47,704 bases of DNA from Pseudomonadota bacterium (GCA_023387085.1 JAEWIL010000215.1:1-47704); one strand, 5' to 3'. Shown: positions 24,701 to 32,873, counted from the first letter of the stretch. The notes: a model not told the origin generated them from the sequence alone. Numbers and translations are program-made.

Positions 24701-26091
24701 ATGCACTGCGACGTCGGAATCGCACGGGTGAAGGCGTGGCCGATCGGGTGGCCCGATTCGAGGCGCTCCTTTGCGGGTTTGGCCTGCGGGCCGGCCACAG
24801 CCGCCGCGGGATCGACGAGCGCACCATGCTGGTCGGGATCGGGCGCATGCTTGGCGACGTCGCCATGCTCCGAACCGCCGCCGCCATGTCCTCCGCCATG
24901 CTCGCCCGCATCGGGCTTCCACTTGCGCTCCGCAATCGTCGGATCGACCGTCGCGGTCTCGCCGTCGCGGCCATATCGGGCATAGATCAGGCTGTGCCGC
25001 GGCTCGCGGTCGTTGGCATAGATGACGTGACAGCCCGCACAGCCCGAATGGCGATAGTCGCCGGGCTGGTCGTTGGTCCCCATGAACCACATATACGGGT
25101 CGTTGAGGCGCGTCTTGTGGATGTTGAGCACCGCGATCGCGATGCGCAGCCCGGTGCCGGGGCCGCGGTTCGACTGCTTGAGGTCGGGACGCCCCGGCTC
25201 TTCCAGCCGCTGAATGCTCCCGGTGGGGTTGGGCAGGCCGATTTCGGCGAACTGGGTGCCGATGTTGCGGCCGCCGCGCTCGAACACGCGGAACACGTCG
25301 CTCGGCGGCATCACGTTCCAGCGCGGCAGCGGATAGATTTTGGCGAGCGCGCCGCGTTTCTTCTCGGCATCGGTCAGGATCTTGTCGAAGCCGAAGCTCG
25401 GCTTGCACGCTTCCTTATATTCCTCGACGGTCAGCCGCGACGAGGGCGACAGCAGGCACGCCGCCTTGCCGTCGCGCGTATAGGCTTCGCCGAAGATCGA
25501 ATTTTTGAACGGGACGATGCCATTGTTATAGGCGCCGCCCGCCCAGAACATCGCCGCAGTCGACATCAGCGAGCGTTCGGCCGCCTCGATCACCTCAAGG
25601 TGACACGACCCGCAGGCTTCGCGCGCGACGCGATAGTCGCTGGGATTGACGAAGCGGATGAACTCGGGCGCTTCCTTGTTCAGCAGCGTATAGCTTCGCT
25701 TGGGGTTCGCCGGACTGTCGCCCCACGCGCCGGGTAGGGTCGGCTGCGGGTGCGCGACCTTCTTGGCGGCGAGATTATAGGCACTGTCATAGCCGAGTTC
25801 GGGCTTGCCGAAGGCCGCGGGCGAGGTCGCGTCGCCGCCGTGGCAATCGGTGCAGCCTAGCCGGACCGCAGGCGACTTGTGCATCGTCGGCAGGTCGGTG
25901 CGGACGTGGCAGCTATAACAGCCCGCCGATTTCTGGGCCATGTCGGCCTCGCTTTGCTCCTTTGGCGCCGGCGGCGTGAAGCGATAGTCGACCTTGACCG
26001 GCTTTTCCTCTTCGGACGCGCGAACCCCCTGCGCGCCGAACGCCGCGACCATCAGCACGAAAGCAAAAAGGGCGAAGAGCTTGCGCGCCAT
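21766..26091 (-). CDS. Giant exported decahaem c-type cytochrome with C-terminal LVIVD beta-propeller
   Basis: A 1441-residue protein with a Sec signal peptide (ARKLFALFAFVLMVAAFGAQ, cleavage near ASE) and no lipobox. Ten CXXCH haem-attachment motifs start at residues 58, 80, 160, 351, 463, 668, 695, 814, 825 and 941. They are widely spaced and sit in large non-haem segments, including a His/Gly-rich stretch at 396-422. Residues about 1060-1350 hold six LVIVD-type repeats (for example MYVAAKQDGLVIVDV) that should form a beta-propeller. It is last in a four-gene operon, starting 3 bases after the outer-membrane barrel stop. Likely role: outer-surface or periplasmic electron carrier or multihaem oxidoreductase. 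The domain combination is not one I can name. Confidence 0.88.
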   Translation of the reverse strand: MARKLFALFAFVLMVAAFGAQGVRASEEEKPVKVDYRFTPPAPKEQSEADMAQKSAGCYSCHVRTDLPTMHKSPAVRLGCTDCHGGDATSPAAFGKPELGYDSAYNLAAKKVAHPQPTLPGAWGDSPANPKRSYTLLNKEAPEFIRFVNPSDYRVAREACGSCHLEVIEAAERSLMSTAAMFWAGGAYNNGIVPFKNSIFGEAYTRDGKAACLLSPSSRLTVEEYKEACKPSFGFDKILTDAEKKRGALAKIYPLPRWNVMPPSDVFRVFERGGRNIGTQFAEIGLPNPTGSIQRLEEPGRPDLKQSNRGPGTGLRIAIAVLNIHKTRLNDPYMWFMGTNDQPGDYRHSGCAGCHVIYANDREPRHSLIYARYGRDGETATVDPTIAERKWKPDAGEHGGGHGGGGSEHGDVAKHAPDPDQHGALVDPAAAVAGPQAKPAKERLESGHPIGHAFTRAIPTSQCMSCHMHQPNIFLNSYLGYTMWDYESDAPQMWPGPNNTAPRPPGMSDAEYQKKYKQQRYPTAAEVHQALERNPEGANPRGLWSDVEFLRDVYDVNDTNQATQFADYHGHGWNFRGIFKRDRDGNLLDADGNMSTYGTDKAHIIDPKDPEKWRKSCSSYSDEKQRDLCLSSADPEKPGYEGKFVPPGLNPGKTVHMMDIHAEKGMQCADCHFAQDAHGNGYIQGEVANAVEISCKDCHGTVDAYPNLLTSNVAARPQGTNLALLRNPDGRRRFEFQYDDNGEVTGLIQRSIVDPKLEWQVSLVKQAVTPGPHFNAKAARAKLMSRSGAEDGQFAWGPGVAKEDRAHGDDRMTCFTCHLSWTTSCGGCHLPIEANWKTKMHHFEGEETRNFATYNPQVARDEMFQLGRHQLTKPGEPDAEGNPRGIITPVRSSSALILSSTNINRERIYVQQPPISAAGFSSQAFAPHFPHTVRRQETKQCTDCHLSAADDNNAIMAQLNLLGTNFVNFVGLNVWSGQDGSFQATRVTEWDEPQAVIGSYLQKYAYPDYWKLHVEQNGRELKNWVRGKTFDKKVSGETHALEEFHNIVQGTSGRVNCLQQRGEYMFVAEGKGGFRVYDVASVGNKGFSERIVRAPFSPLGHDTHVKTTNATCMAIGTNQPISVERNDNIRKNFPENHEQAMHPLYRYAVITDSVEGLILVDVDTMADGEFRNNRLTRALTWNPDNVLGGARHVTLAGNYAYITTDVGLVVVDLSTPLEPKVTAQLPLADARASAVQFRYLWVTDAGGVSLFDITNMAQPVPVPEGTVRLANARKIYLARTYMYVAAKQDGLVIVDVTRPAAPVVWPALTFNGALNDAEDVIVGSTNASLFAYVADGRNGIKVLQLTSPDNPGLYGFSPKPTPELIAWAKTPSPALALSKGLDRDRAVAEPGGQIAVFGRVGSRPFTRPEMEKLFLNSKGLVYKVSDAVDQSAWRPPLAYPD

Positions 26092-26094
26092 CGT

Positions 26095-28035
26095 CTAGAA
26101 ACTCACGATCATATTGGCGAGGATCGAGACATAGGCCTTGTCGCGTTCCTTGTTGTCGAACAAATCCTTGAATCCCTTGCCCGGCAGCAGCACCGCGGCG
26201 CTGAGGCGCCCGACGATATTCTGCGTCGCCTTCGGCCGCCAGATGCTGGCGATCGAGAGATCCCAGCCGATATCCTTGGGGATCGAACCTTCGACGCGGA
26301 GCGTCTGCAGCGTCGCCGTATTGTCGAACCACAGATGGTTCGCATTGACGCTGACACGCATCTGCGGCGAGAGGTCAAAATCGCCGCCGGCGCCGATGAA
26401 GACGGTGCCGGGGTTGTTGAAATTCGACTGACCCTCTTCTTTCGACGATCGCAGCGAGTTCAAGATGCCGTTGCGGCCGTTGATCGAAATGACGCGGCCA
26501 CCGCCCGCGAAGGGAATCGTCTGGCGGATCCAGTAACTGGTGTCGGCGCCGCCGAAGATCGGATTTTCGAAGATCGCGTCGAAGCCTCCCTCGACATTAT
26601 TATAGGGATTGCGGTCGCCGCTGGCGTAGAGGCCCGACAGGCGGAAGCGCATCCAGTCATGATCGTAGCTGAGTTCGGCAGCGGCGAAGCCCGCGCGAAT
26701 CTTGGCGGGTTTGCTGGTGAAGAAGCTGTTCCGGTCCTCGCCGAGCGCGGCGTAGAAGCTGGCGGTGACGTTGATCCGTCCGATCCTTCCGTCGGCGCTA
26801 TAGCCCAGATACGCGACGTCATACTCGCGCCCGCGCAGATCGCCGAGCAGTGCCGGGCGTACCGGGAAGCCGTTGTGGTCGATCTGCACATCGTTTTTTT
26901 CGCGGTTCATATTGTAAGTCGCGCTGACCTGGCTGGTCAGCCCGACGAACGGGAAATCCTGGCGATAGAGGTTGGCGGTGAAAATGAAATCGTCGCGCGG
27001 GGTCTGGGTGATGTCGTTGAGTCCGCTGTTGGTATCCTTTTCGAGCCGCCAGAAGGCGGCGACATTATATTGGAAGCGGTTGTTGTCGCGGTTGCCGAAC
27101 AGCCGGACGCCTAGCTGGCTGTCATTGAACAGGAAACCGCGGAAATCGCTCTGGAACGGCTGAATGCCGACGCGGATCGAGTGGAAGTCGTACCGGTCGC
27201 TGTCATTGCCGAGATGCTTGTCGACGAACGCTTCCTGCACCCCGATGAAATGGTCGAAGCGATGGCTCTTCTTCGACGGGCGCACGTCGAGTACGCGGCG
27301 TTCGGGCACGTCGACATAATTGGCGTTATAGGCGAGCGTCAGGCGATATTCGACGTCGGGCGGCTTGAACGCAGTCGATCCCTTGATCAGCGCCACCCCG
27401 CCGATAAGCGTCTGCGACAGGACGAAGCTGCGGTTCTTGCCGAAAACGTCGAGGCTGCCCGGGCGCGAGGTCGTCTGGACGCCAACCGGAATCGGAAAGG
27501 TGCGCGGTTCGAATACGGTGTCGGACACCGCATTGACGATGAAGAACCAGTCGTCGCTGTTGATCGGCAGCCATTTGACCTTCGCCCGGTCGATCGGCCG
27601 GTCGCCCTTCAGCGTATTTTGGTGATAGGGGTCGAACCAGCGTTCCTTGACCACCCCGAGCGTCTCGATCAGGCGCCAGCGATCGGGGATCGGAAGCTGG
27701 TCGTCCATCCCGGGAAACGCCTGCGGCGGAGGCGGGCGCAGGGCGCCGACATTGTCCTGCGTCAACCGGTCGGGCAGGTCGGGGGTATAGCCCGGCCGGC
27801 GGCGGCCCTCGATAATCTGGGTGACGAGGTCGTCCTTGACCATCTCCTGCCAGTCGACCGGCGGTGGTGGCGGAGTCAGTTCCTCGACCGAGGGCTGGTC
27901 GGCGGACGGCGCGGAGGCACCTTGATCCGCGATCGGCGGATCGGCGGCGGGCGGCGGCTGCGGCGCATCGGCCGCGGGCGTACCTTGCGCCGCGAGGGTC
28001 GCGATGATCGGCCAAAGACTGACCTCGACGCTCAT
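26095..28035 (-). CDS. Outer-membrane beta-barrel protein of the multihaem operon
   Basis: A 646-residue protein with a short hydrophobic N-terminus (LWPIIATLAA) lacking a basic n-region, a Pro-rich segment (24-60), a globular part to about 170, and then repeated amphipathic beta-strands with aromatic girdle residues up to the C-terminal Phe (ILANMIVSF), the hallmark of BAM-inserted barrels. The strand-turn pattern (for example RLFGNRDNNRFQYNVAAFWR) and size suggest a large barrel of 20 or more strands, comparable in length to MtrB-type porins, though no CXXC is seen. The start abuts the lipoprotein stop with no gap. It probably provides the outer-membrane pore or scaffold for the cytochromes of this operon; a substrate porin is the alternative. 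Confidence 0.8.
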   Translation of the reverse strand: MSVEVSLWPIIATLAAQGTPAADAPQPPPAADPPIADQGASAPSADQPSVEELTPPPPPVDWQEMVKDDLVTQIIEGRRRPGYTPDLPDRLTQDNVGALRPPPPQAFPGMDDQLPIPDRWRLIETLGVVKERWFDPYHQNTLKGDRPIDRAKVKWLPINSDDWFFIVNAVSDTVFEPRTFPIPVGVQTTSRPGSLDVFGKNRSFVLSQTLIGGVALIKGSTAFKPPDVEYRLTLAYNANYVDVPERRVLDVRPSKKSHRFDHFIGVQEAFVDKHLGNDSDRYDFHSIRVGIQPFQSDFRGFLFNDSQLGVRLFGNRDNNRFQYNVAAFWRLEKDTNSGLNDITQTPRDDFIFTANLYRQDFPFVGLTSQVSATYNMNREKNDVQIDHNGFPVRPALLGDLRGREYDVAYLGYSADGRIGRINVTASFYAALGEDRNSFFTSKPAKIRAGFAAAELSYDHDWMRFRLSGLYASGDRNPYNNVEGGFDAIFENPIFGGADTSYWIRQTIPFAGGGRVISINGRNGILNSLRSSKEEGQSNFNNPGTVFIGAGGDFDLSPQMRVSVNANHLWFDNTATLQTLRVEGSIPKDIGWDLSIASIWRPKATQNIVGRLSAAVLLPGKGFKDLFDNKERDKAYVSILANMIVSF

Positions 28036-30027
28036 CTACAGCCCCTGGCAGACATTTTGTTGCGAAGTGTCGAGGAACGGCGCGAAGGGACAGCCGACAT
28101 ACCGCAGCCGCACCTTCTTACCGTCGGATAGCGTCACGACCACATTGTCCGAGCGGATCGCCAGCGGGGCGTTGCCGATTCCCCCGCCCGCCTTGGCGCC
28201 GCCGTTATGCGTGCCAAGAAAGCTGATCATATCGTCCTGGTCGATCCCGTCGCCCGAGACCCCGATTGCGCCGACGAGCGTGTTGCCGCGATAGATGGGA
28301 ACCGATCCGGGGAAGATCTGGATGCCGTTCTGCAGCCGGTTCTGTCCCGGTGTGACATCGGGAAGTGTGGTGCAGCGCGCGGGCGTATCGGGGTTCGCAC
28401 TCTGCAGGAAGCCGACATGCTGACCGAGATTGCCGATGATCAGCGCGGACTGGAGTCCGGTGGAGAAGGGATTGAATTGCGCGATCGGGCGCGAGAAGGG
28501 GCCGTTCGGGCGGCCGACCTCGCCGTCGGGGAAATAGGGGCGCGACAGATTGCCGCCCGCGCGGTCGGGAAAAGCGATTGTGCCGGTGAGCGCGGCCGGA
28601 TTATTGAGGAAGCTCCGCACCGCGGTGACGAACTGGCGGATGTCGGCGCTGGCGTTCGCGCTGAGCTCGGCGCCAGCGTTCGGATTCGAGAAGAACGCGG
28701 CGGTGCGCGCCTTCTGCAGGCTGACATCCGACCCGAAGATCGGCGCATCGGGCGACCGGACGATACCGAGCGGCGTGCCATAGGTATCGACGACACTGAT
28801 CGTCACCTGCGCCCGGCTGTCGAGCGGCTTGCGGATTTGGGCGCGGGCGCGGCTCATCACCGTAAAGGCCTCTTCGAGCACCGCGCGCACTTCGGCGGCG
28901 GTGAGCGGGGTGGGGGGGGCCGCGCCGGCGGCGCGGGGGGCCGCGGCGCGGATCGGATAGCGGTTCGTCCCGCTGCCATTGGTGAAGACGAACGCATCGC
29001 GGTTCGAAAATTCCGCCGCTGTCGACGGACGGACACCTGACGCCTCGCTGCCATAAACGGTGCCCGCGATGACCGCCGCATTGGCATAGCCCGCGACCGC
29101 GACGAGATTACCCGCGACGCCGTTCAGCGATGCAAAGCTCGCCCCACCGCTGCTTTTCAGCCCCGCGGCAGTCGCGTCGGAAAAGCGCAGGCTGGTACCA
29201 TCGACGCTGATCTTGTCGGCGGTGATCGACGCAGGTGGCTCGAATCCGCGCGTGCCGGCAAGTGCGATGAATTCCTCCGCGTCATTGTCGATATCGAGGA
29301 TATTGGGATCGCTGCCATAGACGCCGTCGCCCATCACACCGATACCGCCGACGAGTACGCCATTCTTGTAGAGCGGCAGTCCGCCGGGGTCGGCGGCGAG
29401 GCCGAGCGGCGAGCGTTTCGGGCCGATCAGCGCCGCCGCGCCGGCCGCACCGAAGCGCGAAGAGAAATCGCTACACGGCAACTGACTGAACTGTACGCCG
29501 AACAGCGGGCCGCTTTCGAGGCCGACGGTGGTCGGCGCGGGCGGGAAATGTTCCTGCACGATCTGGCTCGCCGTGCGGGTCGAAAAGGCATTGCCGCCGC
29601 TCGACAGATAGGCTCCGGTGATCGCCTTCGCGATCGCGCCGCCCTCGGCCCGGAACGTCACGTTCTGCGCGTCCATATTGACGCCGTTCGGCGCTGCGGA
29701 TGTCGTCGCATTGAGCGGCGCGCCCGTCATGCGGAACACCGCCAGGACGTTGCCGACGCGGTCGGTCACCGCGATGACCGACGGAAGGCCCCGCGCCTGC
29801 GCTTCCGAAATCGCGTTGGCGAGGATCGTCTGGACCTCGCCCACGCTGAGCGACTGGGCAGCGGGCGGCGTGTAGAGACCGCCAGTGGGCGTCGGGGTCG
29901 GAGCGGGCGTCGGGACCGGCGTCGGAGTGGGCGTGCTCCCGCCGCCTCCGCCACCGCAGGAGGCGAGAAGCAGCGAGCCGGCCGCAGCAAGGGCCGCCGA
30001 GCGGAAGAGATGGGATTTATGTCGCAT
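28036..30027 (-). CDS. Lipoprotein with two GlcG/HbpS-like domains
   Basis: A 663-residue lipoprotein: basic start, hydrophobic core and lipobox LAS-C24, followed by a Gly run and a Pro-Thr repeat linker (31-48) that would hold the protein off the membrane. Two GlcG/HbpS (DUF336) domains follow: about 58-320, with AISEAQARGLPSVIAVTDR and GGLPLYKNGVLVGGIGVMGD, and about 375-645, with RAQVTISVVDTYGTPLGIV and GSVPIYRGNTLVGAIGVSGD. HbpS-type proteins bind haem or iron and some act as redox sensors. It lies between the pentahaem cytochrome (5-base gap) and the barrel (no gap). Roles in haem handling, or as a structural partner at the membrane surface, are inferences. Confidence 0.85.
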   Translation of the reverse strand: MRHKSHLFRSAALAAAGSLLLASCGGGGGGSTPTPTPVPTPAPTPTPTGGLYTPPAAQSLSVGEVQTILANAISEAQARGLPSVIAVTDRVGNVLAVFRMTGAPLNATTSAAPNGVNMDAQNVTFRAEGGAIAKAITGAYLSSGGNAFSTRTASQIVQEHFPPAPTTVGLESGPLFGVQFSQLPCSDFSSRFGAAGAAALIGPKRSPLGLAADPGGLPLYKNGVLVGGIGVMGDGVYGSDPNILDIDNDAEEFIALAGTRGFEPPASITADKISVDGTSLRFSDATAAGLKSSGGASFASLNGVAGNLVAVAGYANAAVIAGTVYGSEASGVRPSTAAEFSNRDAFVFTNGSGTNRYPIRAAAPRAAGAAPPTPLTAAEVRAVLEEAFTVMSRARAQIRKPLDSRAQVTISVVDTYGTPLGIVRSPDAPIFGSDVSLQKARTAAFFSNPNAGAELSANASADIRQFVTAVRSFLNNPAALTGTIAFPDRAGGNLSRPYFPDGEVGRPNGPFSRPIAQFNPFSTGLQSALIIGNLGQHVGFLQSANPDTPARCTTLPDVTPGQNRLQNGIQIFPGSVPIYRGNTLVGAIGVSGDGIDQDDMISFLGTHNGGAKAGGGIGNAPLAIRSDNVVVTLSDGKKVRLRYVGCPFAPFLDTSQQNVCQGL

Positions 30028-30032
30028 AACGC

Positions 30033-31469
30033 TTACCGCAATGCCCGGATCGCGCTGATCGCGCTGCCCAGCGAGGATTGGAAATCGGTCGGCTTATAGG
30101 CGTTGGGGTCCTTGACCGAGCTATAGGCACGATCGATGTCGGCGCGGATGCCGGCGGCTGCACCGACGGTGACGCGCCCCGACGACACCATCGCGTTGAG
30201 CAGCGTGTCGATGCCCATCACCGCCTGCTGCGACCCCGTATAGTCGGTGAAGCGATCGGCGGTCGCCTTGGCCGCGATCGCATCGACGAGCGTAAAGGCG
30301 TCGGTGCCCGAGAAACGGCGCGATGCGAAAGCGTTCTTGAGCGCCGAAACCGTCTGACCCAGCTCGGCGGCCGCCGCGACCGCGCTGGCGCGATCGGTCG
30401 CCATCGCCTTGTGGAAGGAGGCCGTGCGCGCGGCAAGCTGGTCGGCGAGCGCCGGCGCGGCAACCCGCGCAGCCGCCGCGAGCATGATCAGATTCTCGTC
30501 GTTATAGGGCGGCATCCCCTCGGGAATTCCTCCGCGTCCGGGGTTGTCGACGCTCGACTTCACCGGCTTCGCTTGGTCGTAGATACGGCGATGGCAGCTA
30601 TGACAGTCGAGGAAATAGAATTCGGGAAACATCCCCTCGGTCCCGCGCCGCGACTGGAAGAGCGACAGGCTGCGCTCCAGCGCGACAGCCTGACCGACCG
30701 CCCACATCTGGACATGGTCGGTGCGCCCGCCGGCGGCCCCGAATTTGCGCCAGCCATAATCGGCGTCTTCATGATGGTGGGCCTGAAGCGACGAAAAGAG
30801 ATCGAGTTCGAACGCAATGCGCGGGTGCCCGGCCGCCATGATGCGATGGGTGACGAACTGCCCCTCGCCCGCCGCGCCGAAGTGGCAATCGACGCAGACC
30901 CCGGCCCGAACGACAGGATCCTCGAGCTTTCGCAGGCCCGCGCGAAGGTTCGCGAGATGCTTGTCGCGCATTTCGGCGCCCGGATTCGCGTTGGCGCCGA
31001 CACCGGCATAGTGGCTCGCGATCCACCCGCCCGCCGGGCCATGGCAAGATTCGCAGCCGACCCCGTCCTCCACCGGCGCCACGCGACGTGGCCCTGCCGT
31101 ACTATGGCAACCGAGACACATCGGCGCTGCGGTCGGGTCGCCGATGCCAAGATTGCGCGCGATGAACTGGCTGCGGCTGTTGCCGAGCACCGCCCACGCG
31201 CGGCTGTGGGCGCCGCCGGCGCTCGAGGGCTCCTGCCATTTCATCAGCTCGTCCTGCCGGACGACGACGCCATCGCCTTCCATCCGGCCGTGGCAGGTCG
31301 AACCGGCGCACGAGGCAACACCGACATAGCGCGCGCCGCCGTCGCCCTGCGAGCGCGCGGGGGTAGCAAAGACGATCGCCGCGACAACGAGCGCGAGCAA
31401 AAGCACCCCGAGCGCCAATATGGCTGCCCATGGTTGCTCGCCGCGCCTCCGGTTCGCGTCGATCGTCAT
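30033..31469 (-). CDS. Membrane-anchored or exported pentahaem cytochrome c (c554-like)
   Basis: A 478-residue protein, first gene of the multihaem operon. A hydrophobic segment at 15-37 is an uncleaved anchor or signal peptide. Haem motifs: an atypical C-X4-C-H at 54-60 (CAGSTCH) and CXXCH at 118, 139, 192 and 289. The stretch AAGHPRIAFELDLFSSLQA is typical of the cytochrome c554-like multihaem family. The C-terminal 180 residues have no haem motif and look helical (Ala-rich), perhaps a docking module. It would take electrons from the inner-membrane quinol pool or a periplasmic donor and pass them outward. No CymA/NrfH-type quinol dehydrogenase is nearby, so the donor is unknown. Confidence 0.87.
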   Translation of the reverse strand: MTIDANRRRGEQPWAAILALGVLLLALVVAAIVFATPARSQGDGGARYVGVASCAGSTCHGRMEGDGVVVRQDELMKWQEPSSAGGAHSRAWAVLGNSRSQFIARNLGIGDPTAAPMCLGCHSTAGPRRVAPVEDGVGCESCHGPAGGWIASHYAGVGANANPGAEMRDKHLANLRAGLRKLEDPVVRAGVCVDCHFGAAGEGQFVTHRIMAAGHPRIAFELDLFSSLQAHHHEDADYGWRKFGAAGGRTDHVQMWAVGQAVALERSLSLFQSRRGTEGMFPEFYFLDCHSCHRRIYDQAKPVKSSVDNPGRGGIPEGMPPYNDENLIMLAAAARVAAPALADQLAARTASFHKAMATDRASAVAAAAELGQTVSALKNAFASRRFSGTDAFTLVDAIAAKATADRFTDYTGSQQAVMGIDTLLNAMVSSGRVTVGAAAGIRADIDRAYSSVKDPNAYKPTDFQSSLGSAISAIRALR

Positions 31470-31517
31470 GCCCTGTGTCCCCTTTTCCCGCCTGACGCTT
31501 TTGCGCCTAGACTTTAA

Positions 31518-32873
31518 TCACACAACCCCGAATGCGAGCATCGCGTCGGCCACCTTCTTGAAACCGGCGATATTCGCGCCCTTCACATAATCGATATAGC
31601 CATTGCCCTGATCGCCATAGGTCAGGCAGCTCGTGTGGATGCCGTCCATGATGTCCTTGAGCATCTGCTGCAACTCGCTTTCGCTCCATGCGCGGCGCCC
31701 GCTGTTCTGGCTCATTTCAAGGCCCGAGACCGCGACCCCGCCGGCATTCGCAGCCTTGCCGGGCGCGAACATGATCTTCGCATCCTTGAAGACATGGACA
31801 CCCTCGAGATTGGTGGGCATGTTCGCACCCTCGCTGACCGCGATGCAGCCATTCGCGACCAATGCCCTGGCGTCCTCGCCAAGCAGTTCGTTCTGGGTCG
31901 CGCACGGCAGCGCCACATCGCATTTCACGCCCCACGGCGTCTTGCCGGCGGTAAAGCTCGCGCCTTTGAACTGTGCGCAATAATCCTCGATCCGGCCGCG
32001 ACGGTGCGTCTTGTGCGCTTTCACCCAGTCGATCTTTTCCTGCGTAATGCCATCGGGATCATGGATGAACCCGCCCGAATCGGACAGCGTCAGCACCTTG
32101 CCGCCGAGCTGGACGATCTTTTCCGCCGCGTGCGTCGCGACATTGCCCGAGCCCGAGATGACGGCCGTCTTGCCGACCAGATCCTGTCCCTTCGCGGCGA
32201 GCATGTTGGCGAGGAAATATACCGCGCCATAACCCGTCGCCTCGGTCCGGATCAGCGAGCCGCCCCATTCGAGCCCCTTGCCGGTGAGTACGCCGGTAAA
32301 CTCGTTGGTGATCCGCTTGTACTGGCCGAACATGAAGCCGATCTCGCGCCCGCCAACGCCGATGTCGCCCGCCGGCACGTCGATGTCGGCGCCGATGTGA
32401 CGATAGAGTTCGGTCATGAAGCTCTGGCAGAAGCGCATGATCTCGCGCACGCTCTTGCCCTTGGGATTGAAGTTCGACCCACCCTTCCCGCCGCCCATCG
32501 GCAGACCAGTGAGCGCGTTCTTGAACGTCTGTTCGAACGCCAGGAATTTGAGGACACTTTCGGTTACCGAAGGGTGAAAACGAATGCCGCCCTTGTACGG
32601 ACCAATGGCATTGTTGTTCTGGACGCGCCAGCCGCGCTGGACGCGGATATTGCCGTTATCGTCCTCCCAGCAGACGCGAAAAGAAACGACCCGGTCGGGT
32701 TCGGCGATGCGCCGCAATATCTGTTGCGCGTGATATTCTTCCTTGTCGGCGATGAAATCGAAAATGTCTTCCGACACTTCCTGGACCGCCTGGACGAACT
32801 CGGGCTGCCCCGGGTTGCGCCGTTTTACGCCTTCCATGAACGTCGAAAAATCGACGTGATCCGAAACTGCCAT
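31518..32873 (-). CDS. gdhA: NADP-type glutamate dehydrogenase
   Basis: A 451-residue hexameric GDH of the E. coli GdhA class, which aminates 2-oxoglutarate to glutamate. Motifs: GGIRFHPSVTESVLKFLAFE, the substrate lysine loop PMGGGKGGSNFNPKG, GVGGREIGFMFGQYKR, and a Rossmann dinucleotide site VISGSGNVATHAAEK. Length is normal (about 447). The start at 32873 has a strong GGGGAGGGG site 4 bases upstream; a 100-residue upstream extension was rejected. Downstream, the pentahaem cytochrome starts after only 48 bases on the same strand with no clear terminator, so partial read-through into the haem operon is possible. Confidence 0.95.
   Translation of the reverse strand: MAVSDHVDFSTFMEGVKRRNPGQPEFVQAVQEVSEDIFDFIADKEEYHAQQILRRIAEPDRVVSFRVCWEDDNGNIRVQRGWRVQNNNAIGPYKGGIRFHPSVTESVLKFLAFEQTFKNALTGLPMGGGKGGSNFNPKGKSVREIMRFCQSFMTELYRHIGADIDVPAGDIGVGGREIGFMFGQYKRITNEFTGVLTGKGLEWGGSLIRTEATGYGAVYFLANMLAAKGQDLVGKTAVISGSGNVATHAAEKIVQLGGKVLTLSDSGGFIHDPDGITQEKIDWVKAHKTHRRGRIEDYCAQFKGASFTAGKTPWGVKCDVALPCATQNELLGEDARALVANGCIAVSEGANMPTNLEGVHVFKDAKIMFAPGKAANAGGVAVSGLEMSQNSGRRAWSESELQQMLKDIMDGIHTSCLTYGDQGNGYIDYVKGANIAGFKKVADAMLAFGVV

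Noticed and set aside
23485..25737. Long plus-strand open frame inside the giant cytochrome gene
   Set aside because: It lies antisense to CXXCH-coding sequence, shows no domain and has the composition of a shadow frame.
21766..31469. Reading the haem operon as a classical MtrCAB locus
   Set aside because: Haem density, protein lengths, the HbpS-type lipoprotein and lack of CXXC in the barrel do not fit; only the general parts list is shared.
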